A stretch of 64,000 bases of DNA, from NCBI GenBank assembly GCA_024364735.1, contig JAGFNQ010000290.1, positions 84,997 to 148,996 of the forward strand, in the 5' to 3' direction. The DNA is from Boesenbergia rotunda (taxonomy: Eukaryota > Streptophyta > Magnoliopsida > Zingiberales > Zingiberaceae). This document shows positions 22,065 through 31,382 of the stretch, in pieces. A program made the position numbers and the translations under genes. The notes below the pieces were generated by a model. That model was not told the origin of the DNA, ran no database searches, and worked only from the letters and a program-made list of their open reading frames with translations. Positions within the stretch are counted from its first letter, which is position 1, and each line of letters opens with the position of its first letter.

Positions 22065-24372
22065 TGTAGCGACCCGCCTTCTCTGCCTTAGACGGATCGT
22101 TACTTTTGTCTACTTCTTGACTCTAATGCACGACTAAAAATGCGGAAATCTTTTTTTTTCTTTTAAATCCCTCTAGGGATGATAGTCTAACTCTAATAGT
22201 CATGCATGATACCATGTCACACTTTCTTTCTCAAAAACTCGTAAGAAATTACTTATTGAAACTTGCCTCGCCCAACTCAGCTTACGGGTATCAGTCGACT
22301 GATACTGTATCAGTCGACTGATAAGCCTGAAATCTGAAATTCAGGTTTCGAAACTTGTTTCAAAACTCCACCAAACCTATACTTTCGAGCCATATAAAAT
22401 CATGACACCATTTCTATACTCTATACCAGTTTCCTAAACAATTTAGCCAACCAAAACGAATCCATAAACTCGAAATTAGGACTTTTGCGAGATTTAGCAA
22501 GTTATGAAAAACTATTTAAACTTTAGGCTAGAGTTTGTACCAAACTTAACTTCTAACCATTTAAACTCATCATGCAAGATTCTATAACATCCCTAAGGCA
22601 TTATCAAATGAGAAAGCAACTTTTCTAAACATACTTAAGCAATAAAAACTTGATTCAAAGGGAAATTAATACTATCTTGGCACATGCAACTATCTCTCTA
22701 ATAAAGTATCAATATTTCAAACTACTCACACTTCTACTCTTCCAATGCAATCATAAGGACATGTATGCTAAATGAAATGACATGGAATCTTTACTCTAAG
22801 AAATTGAGCATGTAAAACTATCCAAAGCTTAAATGTTCGCTAAACTCCATAAAGCAAGAACTTGAAATTTGAATAAACTAAAACATTGTAATTCAAATAA
22901 CTAAATTGTCTCGTCTCAAGGATCTCTCCAAAATCAGCCACCACACACACTTTACTCAGCACCGCCTCGTCGCCTTCCTTCAGAATTGCTTGCCTTTACC
23001 TTTATCTGCAGTAAGAGGAAATGCAACTAGTAAGCAAAAAGCTTAGTAAGTACTATCTAGCTCACAAAATCTCGAAATGTGCAAACATGCTTCTTGAACA
23101 ATATGAAAATCATATGAGATACTTATATACTTGAAAGAAAACTAAGAACATGTATAACTCAAAACATGCATACTCAAGCATTAATAAATCTCGATTTACT
23201 TTTCTTGGCTCAACTTAAAACTTTAGCTATTCTTTAACTTTTTGAAAACTCTTTAAACTTTAGAAACTTTGCTAAAGCATATACTTGAAAATAATAATCA
23301 CTTGGATCCACTGAAGACGTAAGTACCATCTCATATGCGCGTTCCCTAAAAGGTTGGGGTAGCGAGCCACCAATCCTAATAGAGCAGACCTTGGTCTACC
23401 AGGGCCAAGACCTTGGAATTGGACACCTGGATTTCTTTAACTACGCCCTTGGACGCCGGGTACTGGCCTTAGAAAATAAAGTAGCTTTTCTTTCTTTTCT
23501 TTCTTATCTGTAAATGCCTTGGCATTTTCTCGAGCACCTTGCGTGCCAAAATCCCTAAGTCTTGACTTTTGGGGATTTCTTAAGGCCTTGGCCTTTTCTT
23601 TTCTTATCTTTATCTTTTCTTTTCTTTTCTCATAGCTTTTCTTGGACCCTAAACTCACATAGGGTACTTAATCAACATATATAAGCATATAATGAACTAA
23701 GATCACATGCAAAAACTCAAACAAAAAGGAAATATCTCTTTTAAAAACTTTTAAGGGAAATTCTTGCGGAAAAACCGCCTCTTACTGCAGGTGAGCAGTA
23801 CTTACATTGATATCTTGGACTTACAACCAAGATTGACGTCTAGGGCTCGGAAGAAAATTGAGATCTCGGAGAATTCTTCGCGCCTACGCGTTCCTCTCGT
23901 CGCGGGGATCCCGAATATAGGAATATCTCTCGGAGGAGAGCCTTGGCCGGCCCTCTAGGCCTTGGTGTGGTGTCGCCCAAGAGAGGAGAGGGGAAAGGAG
24001 TCGGCGCAAGGTGTTGGGCGAGGGAGAGAAAGGGTTTAGGTTGAGAGAAAATAAAATTTCTCTCTTTAATTATCTATTTATACTTATGGGGCGAATTTAC
24101 CTAACTATACCTTATCTATTGTTTCGCCCAATTTATTTTAACAAAACCAACCAGCCCAGCTGGTCACGCACGCGCCTGGTCTCGTGCTGGTCGCGGGTTC
24201 GAACCCTCTGCTGCCCTTAAATGTTTTTCCTTTTTTAAAAATACTAAACGGACTCGGAAAATTCCATAAAAATATTCTAAAAATTTCTAAAAATATCTAG
24301 AATATTTCTAAACCATTTTTAAATAATTCTAAGGACTTTAAGAACTAAAAATGGGAATTTTGGGGCGTTACA
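22065..24372. mobile_element. Solo LTR of a Del/Tekay-like element, copy 2
   Basis: This 2308-bp segment has the perfect target duplication TTGGA (22060-22064 and 24373-24377). It starts TGTAGCGACCCGCC and ends GGGGCGTTACA. It is co-linear with 10505-13872, including the region with TATCTGCAGTA and AGCTTAGTAAGTAC (about 23000-23060) and CTTACTGCAGGTGAG (about 23780). An AGTCGACT pair lies at 22293/22312 (19 bp, spacer GATACTGTAT). No genes are seen. Family assignment rests on the ends and length only. Confidence 0.8.
24140..24215 (+). other. tRNA-like segment with perfect B box in Del-type LTR copy 2
   Basis: AGCCCAGCTGGTCACG is followed about 35 bp later by GGGTTCGAACCC. These resemble an RNA polymerase III A box and an exact B box. 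Flanking arms do not make a normal tRNA, so it is called tRNA-like. It is homologous to 13675-13735. Confidence 0.5.
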
Positions 24373-24377
24373 TTGGA

Positions 24378-24525
24378 TACTGGCAGTCCTTCGCTAGTTG
24401 CCTAGCAGTCCTTCGCTAGGGCTTGGATACTGGCAGTCCTTCGCCAGGTGCCTAGCAGTCCTTTGCTAGGGCTTTGTATCCTGGTAGTCCTTCACCAGGT
24501 GCCTAGCAGTCCTTCGCTAGGGCTT
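24378..24525. repeat. 50-bp minisatellite, right part
   Basis: Three copies of a 50-bp unit, each with TGGCAGTCCTTCGCCAGGT then CTAGCAGTCCTTCGCTAGGG, continuing the array of 21935-22064. Confidence 0.88.
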
Positions 24526-24633
24526 TTTCTGCACACTCAGTGAACAACGTTAGATCACAAACAAACTTAACTTTGAATCCTTTGCCAATATCAAAACAAG
24601 GTTCGATATGGTGCTTCCTGCACCAACAGTATG

Positions 24634-26163
24634 ATGATGGGGTATCTACTATCATGAAAGGAGTTCTCCTTGTTCTTTGTAAGGTGTCATCCCCCAGTGA
24701 TAGGGACAATGGCATATGCCCCATCGACTGTACTCGGTAACCAGTGAAACTGAAGTGTGGCGTGGAGATAGGGTGTAGTTCATCTTCATCAATTTGCATT
24801 TGGTCTAGCGCCGCCTTGTACAGGATGTTAACAAAGCTACCTGTATCCACGAATATGCCTTTAACCACATAATTAGATATGCGGGCGAGAATTATCGGTG
24901 CATCTTCATGAGGAGCTTCAATATCCTCCAAATCATCGGGTTTGAAGGAAATGACAGGGCCCTGGCGTTTCTCCTTACTCATCCCAATGGTGTAGCTTTC
25001 CAACCTGCGGGTATGAGCCTTTCTTGCTCGGTGGGAATCTCCTCCGGTTGGGCCTCCTAAGATCAACCCCACATGGCCCGATGGAGGCTCCCGAGCTAAA
25101 GCCTTGCCTTTCTTAAGATCTCGTTCTAGGGAGACAAACCGGTGAGATATCGTCTCTTGACTTCTTCCTTTCGAGGGCGACCGAGACCGAGGCCTGGATC
25201 TATCCTTCCCCAACTGTCGTCGATGAGGAGAAGGGCTGCGGCGAGAAGACATTTGTCTATATCCCTAATTGCTCCACTTTTTACGTGGCTTACCGTCTGC
25301 ATCCTTGGATATCCTCTTTCTCAGAGTGTAGCATTTCTCCGTGGAGTGTGTGGTACTACCATGAAAGTCACAGTACTTCTCTAGCGGTCCGGGTCCTTCG
25401 GTGTCTACCATCTCCACCAACTTCTTCTTACCGTTCTAGTAATCTTTACCGGAGCGAGGATCCTTAACTCGGACAGGAGCGGGTCGTTCCCTCCTCTCGG
25501 ATCGTACTGAGATTTGGATAGGGACTCCTGTTGAATCTTTTCGACAAACGTACTACACATTCTCCACATTAACATGCTTGACCGACTGCCCCAATAAATC
25601 ATCGAAGCTGGTCGGTGGTTTCATCACCAGCGATCAGAAAAAAACTCCTTCGAAAATCCCTTGCGTGAAAGCGCTGATGAGGATCTTTGAGGTGACACTC
25701 GGCATATCCTGCGCCACCCGGTTGAATCATTGGATGTAATTCTTCAATGGCTCCTTGCTTCTTTTGCTTTAGGAGAAAAAGGTTTAATGTCGTCTTTTGG
25801 TATCGCCGGCTGCTGGCGAAGTGATGTAGGAAGATAGTTTTAAACTCTATGAAGGAGTTTATTGAGTTTTGAGGCAACCTCTGAAACCATCTATGTGCAG
25901 CTCCCGATAGCGTATTCAGAAACACCCGGCACTTTACACCATTTGTGTATTCGTGTTAAGGGTCGCATTTTCAAACTTGTAGATGTGGTCTTCCGGATCC
26001 ATTTTCCCATCATAATCAGCAATTCCCAGACTACGAAATTGCTTGGGCATGGGATTCGTTATGATATCCTGGGAGAAAGGCGTAGACGTGGACTTCAGGA
26101 GGATCCTGGCAGGTTCACTCTTCCCCTGCCCTTCTTTATGCTGCAAAATGCTGGAGGCGGCGG
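24634..26163 (-). pseudogene. Tat-A protease and C-terminal two thirds of Gag (broken)
   Basis: On the minus strand from 26163: Gag reads QHSAASSILQHKEGQG, then FKLRDYDG-like KMDPEDH and, after frameshifts, MFLNTLSGAAHRWFQRLP and FKTIFLHHFASS (25925-25760). This is the Ty3 Gag core. Basic, Arg/Ser-rich sequence (25250-25150) follows. Then comes the protease with the active site DTGSFVNILY (about 24820) and the flap region, ending at MIVDTP before the insertion at 24628. The Asp-Thr-Gly triad is intact, but frame breaks near 25255 and 25600-25930 prevent a continuous product. The Gag N-terminus is at 28134-28390. Confidence 0.83.
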
Positions 26164-26580
26164 AATGCTGTAGGGTTTTTCGGGCCACGAAAACCGCTTT
26201 TTCGCGTCGCGGAAACCCCGAAAGCCCCAATAGAAAGGATCCGAGCGAAGAAAACCATTTCAAAAATTTACGAGTGCTCGTTTACATGCTTCAAAACCGA
26301 TCTACAACCTAGATCTATTAGAGAAGAGAAAACTACCTTCGATGCGCGCCCCGCAATTCCCGCTCGCTCCTCGGTTGGTGTCGGATCTCAAGGATGCAAA
26401 GTTGCAACCCTATAGAAGTATCCACACAAGCAAGAGAGTGGAGAGGAGAGCCCAAAAGTGTGCTAGCACTTCTTGGGGTCTCGGCAAGATGAGAGGAGAG
26501 GGAGAGCAAAACCAAACCAAAACCAAGTTTGGAGAAGAATCAATCACCACCACAAAAACTCATTTTTTTGTGTGTTTAAG

Positions 26581-26670
26581 TGGCCGGCCACTTAATGGCC
26601 ATTAAGTGGCCGGCCACCACCTTTGGTAACCCCCTTAATGGCCATTATTGGCCATTAAGTGGTCGGCTAC
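26581..26670. promoter_or_regulatory. Palindromic block: TGGCCGGCCA twice around TTAATGGCCATTAA
   Basis: TGGCCGGCCA at 26581-26590 and 26606-26615 (25 bp centre to centre) flanks the 14-bp palindrome at 26593-26606. A degenerate second unit follows after ACCACCTTTGGTAACCCCC. It lies about 410-500 bp from the presumed U5 end, comparable with the palindrome clusters in the other LTRs. Confidence 0.5.
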
Positions 26671-26776
26671 CACCTTTGGTAACCCCCTATTTGAATTCAA
26701 AATTCAAATGGGGAGGTTACTTAGCCTTGATGATGATGCCAAGTCATCACTTGGTCAAGTCAAGGTGATGTGGCTT

Positions 26777-27110
26777 GAGTCAAGTCAAACTTGCCTCTTA
26801 TGGACTTTCCATATTTAGCCAAAGTCAAACTTTGATTTCATTATTCTCCCATGATTAGATTCATCCAACACTTGGATCAAACTCGAGTCCAACTCAAGTT
26901 GTCTAATTTGAGTCAAGTCAAACTTGCCTTTTATGGACTTTCCATATTTAGCCAAAGTCAAACTTTGACTTCATTATTCTCCCATGATTAGATTCATCCA
27001 ACACTTGGATCAAACTCGAGTCCAACTCAAGTTGTCTAATTTGAGTCAAGTCAAACTTGCCTTTTATGGACTTTCCATATTTAGCCAAAGTCAAACTTTG
27101 ACTTCATTAC
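26777..27110. repeat. 133-bp tandem repeat in solo LTR
   Basis: Copies begin GAGTCAAGTCAAACTTGCC at 26777, 26910 and 27043, with the third truncated. Identity by eye is very high, so the duplication is recent. Confidence 0.92.
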
Positions 27111-28133
27111 TCTCGGTCCATCATATGGACTTATTCTCCATCTATTGCTCTATGTGTGTGACCCTATAGGTTCTTGTAACGTTGGCAATGCCCTTAAACC
27201 TATTTAAGGACATAAGCAATGAGAGGTATCTAGCAACACATCATTGCTACCCAAGTTACAAGAATGTCGAGATCCAACTTCACCATTGTGACTAATAATT
27301 GTGACCATCACAATATGTGACAACGTCCTTCTATCCTCGATATCTAGATTGATCTTTCATGAGGCATAGACCGTGTCATCCTCAAATCAATCTATATGTC
27401 TTGATCTCCAAGTAGACTCACTATAATCAAATAAGCTCAATATCTAATATTGCCTTATTTGGGCATGACCATGCACTTAGTGGTCTTACTCTATCAAGAA
27501 CGAAGATATCACTCCCGTTATATAGGAGGGATAGATCCCATCTACGTTACTCACATCCCTCCGCATAATTTGTTACAAACCCAGTAATCGCCTTTATAGT
27601 CCACCCAGTTACGGGTGGCATTTGACGAAGCCAAAGTACGTAACTCCTTATGTAGGGAACTATGGTAACTTCAGGTCTAGGACTATAGTCATACTAATAG
27701 TCACATGAGAAAGTATATGACACTCATATAACGATCCATGATACTTTCTCATGGTGGGTCATTCAGTATACATTCTCCAATGCATATTCATGTGTCAACT
27801 TGATATCTCATATCCATGACTTGTGAGATCAAGTCATCGTGTTGACCTACATGCTAGTCTCTATGCATTAACATTGTCCCTGAATGTTAATACTTGACTA
27901 GGAATAATTAAGAGTAGTGTTCTCTATATCATCTCACTATCGATTCAACCAATCGATTGATATAGATATGAACCTACTACCAAGGACGTTATTACACTTA
28001 GTTATTTGACACCAATACAAGTAAGTATAATAACCATAATCAAATGTCTTTATATATATATATGAAATATGATACAATGAGTCCATACAACAACCATCAC
28101 ATGATTGGCTCTAGGGCTCTCACTAACAAATGC

Positions 28134-28390
28134 GCCTTCTCCATCTCTCCTATGGAGTCTCGCCTGGGCCCAGGGGCTATCTTTGTTGGTGCTCCAGGTG
28201 GTAAGATGGATCTTTGGTTTTGATTGTGCGAAGTAGACACTCTTGGAATCTCGACCTGCGTTGGGGCTGCTCGTTGAGATGCGACTTGTTCAATCTGGTG
28301 TTGCTCCAGTGCTCCTCTGATAGCGTTGGCGACTAAGCGGTCCAACTCTTCTCATGTCAAAATGATGGGTTGTCCTTCTGGTTCCGCCAT
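28134..28390 (-). pseudogene. Tat-A Gag N-terminus
   Basis: ATG at 28390-28388 (MAEPEGQPIILT), then a TGA in place of a sense codon, then EELDRLVANAIRGALEQHQ and a Pro/Ser-rich stretch to MEKAHL. The insertion at 26169-28128 follows, after which the frame resumes at 26163. The short acidic start and helical LVANAIRGALE stretch are typical of Tat Gag N-termini. The ATG lies about 30 bp from the primer-binding site. Confidence 0.75.
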
Positions 28391-28419
28391 CGTAGTGTTC
28401 CTTCTGGTGCTCAGACTAG

Positions 28420-28438
28420 TTTCTCACATACGACGCCA
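28420..28438 (-). other. Primer-binding site of Tat-A
   Basis: The minus strand starts TGGCGTCGTATGTGAGAAA just inside the LTR. It resembles the TGGCGCCGT-type primer sites of Tat and Athila elements, with a T replacing the second C. Confidence 0.7.
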
Positions 28439-28443
28439 AAACT

Positions 28444-29130
28444 TGTTCCGAAAGTGAACGATGGGGATGACGGATCACTAAAGCGCAGCCCAGGATGACG
28501 ATGACAAGGAGAGGACGCTGGGGCCTGCGAAATTCACACGTGGATAAAGGGGATGCACCGGAAGGAGTTCCGGTGGAGTCCTTTCCGACGCTAAAGTTAG
28601 AAATCTCTCTTCTAGGCAGGACACGAGGAATCAAAGTATTCCAGTTTAAAATCTTATTGTCCCCCTTTACTAGGGTGCCGAAGCATCTTATATACCTGAT
28701 GTCTTCCCTCCACATGTCTCCATCTCCCCCTCCCCCCGTTTAAAGGTCATTGGCTATTTGACAAATGTGCTCCTCTCTCTACAGCTGGTAACGATCATCA
28801 TGGCTATTAAGTTCATCATCACCATGTATTACAGGCAATAACTACCTGCTGAATTTACTGTTTTGGAAGGAGAGAAGGTACTTGAAGCTTTGTTCTTTTC
28901 TCTCTATGCGATTCTTGGGACTCCACTCTCCTGAGTTAGTCTTGGGGTCTTACCTCCCGGACTGAGCTCGGGGATCTTTCTCATTTCCCCGAGATAGTCT
29001 CGGGAGCCCGAGCTCCCGGTCTGACCTCGGGGGTCTTCTTCCATTCTCTCGAGATAGTTTCGGGGCTTGACTTCCCTATCTAGCCTCAAATATTTAACCT
29101 GATCGACACTGTCATGTAGCTTTTCCATGT
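28444..29130 (-). repeat. 5' LTR of Tat-A (outer end approximate)
   Basis: The inner end is TGTTCCGAAAG (plus strand) five bases from the primer-binding site. A TATA box on the minus strand (TATATAAG, 28687-28694) divides U3 from R-U5. U3 holds CTCGGGAGCC / GAGATAGTYTCGGGG repeats at 28910-29065. The outer boundary could not be fixed because the partner LTR is outside the window; AT-rich DNA takes over at about 29130. Confidence 0.6.
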
Positions 29131-29516
29131 TATGTATCCTCCCCAATTATTCATCTCTATCCCACTCAATTATCTATCTCTATCTCAAAAAATATATATT
29201 ATTCTCTTAATCTTTTAATAGGTTTACAATCATCCGTATACAGAATGTTTAAATCTCTGACCAAAAATTATAATAAAATTTTATTACGAAAAATTATGAT
29301 AACATTCTGTTTAAAATCATAATAATTTTTTCTTCAGCAATATCACACGCATTGACTTCCGCTCGCATATGAATTATGTGTCAATAAAATGAAAGATGAA
29401 TTAAACATTAATAACACGACCATTTATTCAACATAAATATACATCTTTCGTCCTTTAATATTAAATTCTTGATTCTCGAAGATAAAAGAGCCTGGAGGCA
29501 CAAGTTGAAAAATAAA
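29131..29516. other. AT-rich intergenic DNA
   Basis: Nothing recognisable. No supported coding region. Confidence 0.6.
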
Positions 29517-29800
29517 ATAATAATAATAATAATAGAGAGTAAAAATGTAAGAGTGAAAATTATAGTGAATGATGTGACATGACATGACATGACATGATAC
29601 TTTATATGTATACGTCCGATTATTGTTTGGACATCATCGGCCACCTTCGGCCGTCGCTCCGAATCAAATTATACCCTGGGGGATAAGGTGCAACCCGTCG
29701 AAGATCATGTATATAAGATGTCACGTCATTCACTATAATTTTAACTCTCTTATTTTTACTCTCCTAATCATTATTCTAATAATAATACTATGTCACATTC
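29517..29800. mobile_element. Foldback / long-TIR MITE-like inverted repeat
   Basis: The left arm (about 29517-29612) and right arm (about 29706-29800) are imperfect reverse complements. Shared words include GAGAGTAAAAAT, AAAATTATAGTGAATGA and GTGACAT. The loop of about 95 bp holds CGGCCACCTTCGGCCG. The left arm has five tandem GACAT units (29577-29597), where the right arm has one. A fold-back transposon is the simplest reading. The outer ends and target duplication were not resolved. Confidence 0.6.
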
Positions 29801-29959
29801 TTATTAATTGTAAAGAGAAGAAAATCTTCTTCACCCAAGTTCCCACCATTTTGCTTCTCTGTTATTCAGCTCTTTTGTTTCTCATTTTTTCCCTAGGCCA
29901 ATCTCTTCTGCTGTGAAAAGCCCACAGTATTTTGCGAAACAAGCGTCCGGAACGTAGTT

Positions 29960-31020
29960 TCTCATGTAAAAGAAGTTCGTTGAATTTGATGAGTTTTTTA
30001 ATTTTTAATTTAAAAGCTTGGCGAGCCATCTCGCTCATGGTGGGCATGCCAGGCCAGGGTTAGATCCCACTCATAACCCACCCTAAATGAAATGAGATGG
30101 CATTGCCTAGCGTCTCATCAAGTTGTCTTAGAATTAATACAGACAAAATAAATTATGAAAATTATTAACTCATATATTATGATTAACATATGAAAAAGAA
30201 AATATATTGATTTTATCATATTTTGATCCTAAATCTCAAGATAACCCGTGCGTTGAACTTGATGAGTTTTTTATTTTTAATTTAAAAGCTAAGTTGGCGA
30301 GCCGTCTCGTTCACAGTGGGCATGCCAAGCTAGGGTTGGATCCCGCGCATAGTCCCACCCTAAACGAGATAGCATTGCCAATGTCTCATCAATTTGTCTT
30401 AAAATTAATACAAAAAAAAATAAATTATGATAATTATTAGCTCAAATGCTATGATTAACGTACGAAGAGGACAAACATATTCATTCTATCATATTTTGAT
30501 CCTAAATCTCAAGATAATAAGTGCGTTGAATTTGATGAGTTTTTTACATTTTAATTTAAAAGCTAAGTTGACGAGCTGTCTCATTTATGGTGGGCGTGCC
30601 AGGCCAGGGTTGGATCCCACACATAGTCCCACCCTAAATGAGATAACATTGTCTAGCGTCTCATCAATTTGTCTTAAAATTAATATAGAAAAAATAAATT
30701 ATGAAAATTATTAGCTCAAATACTATGACTAACGTATGAAAAGGACGAACATATTGATTTTATTATATTTTGATCATAAATCTCAAGATAATAAGTGTTT
30801 TTTTACTTTTTAATTTAAAAGTTAAGTTGGTGAGCCGTCTCGTTCATGGTGGGCGTGCCAGGCCAGGGTTGGATCCTGTGCATAGTCTCACCCTAAACGA
30901 GGTGGCATTGCCTAGCGTCTCATCAATTTGTCTTAAAATTAATACAAAAAAATAAATGATGAAAATTATTAACTCAGATACTAGATTGTATCAGATTTTG
31001 ATCTTATATCTCAAGATAAC
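29960..31020. repeat. Tandem array, unit about 275 bp, about 3.8 copies
   Basis: Copies start at GTTGAATTTGATGAG near 29976, 30253, 30526 and (truncated) 30797. Each contains TGGGCRTGCCAGGCCAGGG and GTCTCATCAA, followed by an AT-rich part. Open frames inside are by-products. The shortened last copy suggests an array edge. Confidence 0.85.
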
Positions 31021-31382
31021 AATATCACATGTGTTAATCATTAATCAATCCCGTAATAATTAGTGTCAGCCAAAATGAAAAAATGATTAATAAGATTTTT
31101 CCAATCTCATTAATCAAGTGTCACCCAAAACGACCAGTTAGCCCAAAGCGATTACAAATAAGAGTTATCTACATTCCAGTAAACATTCGTCTCTACATTG
31201 AATCTCAATTTTAAAAAAAATGATTAACGAGGTTTTTTCAACCAACCTCGGACGACCGGCCCGGCCACACGAAAGTTTCCCACCGGCCGCCAGGGTAAAT
31301 CGGTATTGAATCTCAATTTAAGATTGAAGGTTTGATGGTTCAACGGTTCGATAATTAAAAATGATCGGTCCGGTGGTTTAAA
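31021..31382. other. Intergenic DNA before Tat-B
   Basis: It contains two diverged copies of a word around TTAATCA..GTGTCASCCAAAA (31035-31140). No supported coding region. Confidence 0.55.

Larger units (their letters stand above)
20936..24628 (-). mobile_element. Solo LTR, Copia-like, GC-rich U3, containing a nested Del-type solo LTR
   Basis: It has the perfect target duplication GTATG (20931-20935 and 24629-24633). It starts TGTTGGATCGAGAGAACCG and ends CCTGCACCAACA. The start, with GATAGAGGGGGGGTGAATATCGG, relates it to the TR-GAG LTRs and to 12030-12965, and sets the orientation as minus. Without the insertion 22065-24372 it is about 1.38 kb. No internal genes are present. A TATA box (TATATAAA on minus, 21337-21344) lies beside four groups of GGGCGCCC palindromes. 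A 50-bp minisatellite is split by the nested insertion. Confidence 0.87.
26169..28128 (-). mobile_element. Solo LTR inserted in Tat-A gag
   Basis: A 1960-bp segment with the perfect target duplication AATGC (26164-26168 and 28129-28133). It starts TGTAGGGTTTTTCGGGCC and ends GGCTCTCACTAACA. No internal genes. Two-and-a-half copies of a 133-bp repeat lie at 26777-27110, a palindromic block at 26581-26670 and a short TA run near 28052. The LTR nature follows from TG/CA ends and the 5-bp duplication. Orientation (minus) is inferred from the position of the palindromes. The family is not identified; Copia is most likely. Confidence 0.72.
1..29130 (-). mobile_element. Tat-lineage Ty3/gypsy retrotransposon 'Tat-A', truncated by window, five nested insertions
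   Basis: Reading the minus strand from about 29.1 kb downward gives LTR, primer-binding site, gag, protease, reverse transcriptase, gypsy RNase H, a second (archaeal-type) RNase H, integrase, an 86-bp tandem array, and then a gene on the opposite strand. The dual RNase H and the antisense extra gene are hallmarks of the plant Tat lineage. The coding path is cut by insertions at 3599-9399, 10505-13872, 14049-19765, 20936-24628 and 26169-28128, each with a perfect 5-bp target duplication. About 8.5 kb of Tat-A itself lies in the window; its other LTR is to the left of base 1. Every coding segment carries stops or frameshifts, so the element is dead. The outer end near 29.13 kb is approximate. 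Confidence 0.88.

Noticed and set aside
3974..22319. AGTCGACT (contains a SalI site) as a cloning-linker artefact
   Set aside because: The pairs lie within LTRs at homologous positions in both LTRs of each element, have variable flanks, and are surrounded by perfect element structure and target duplications. Linkers would sit at clone junctions.
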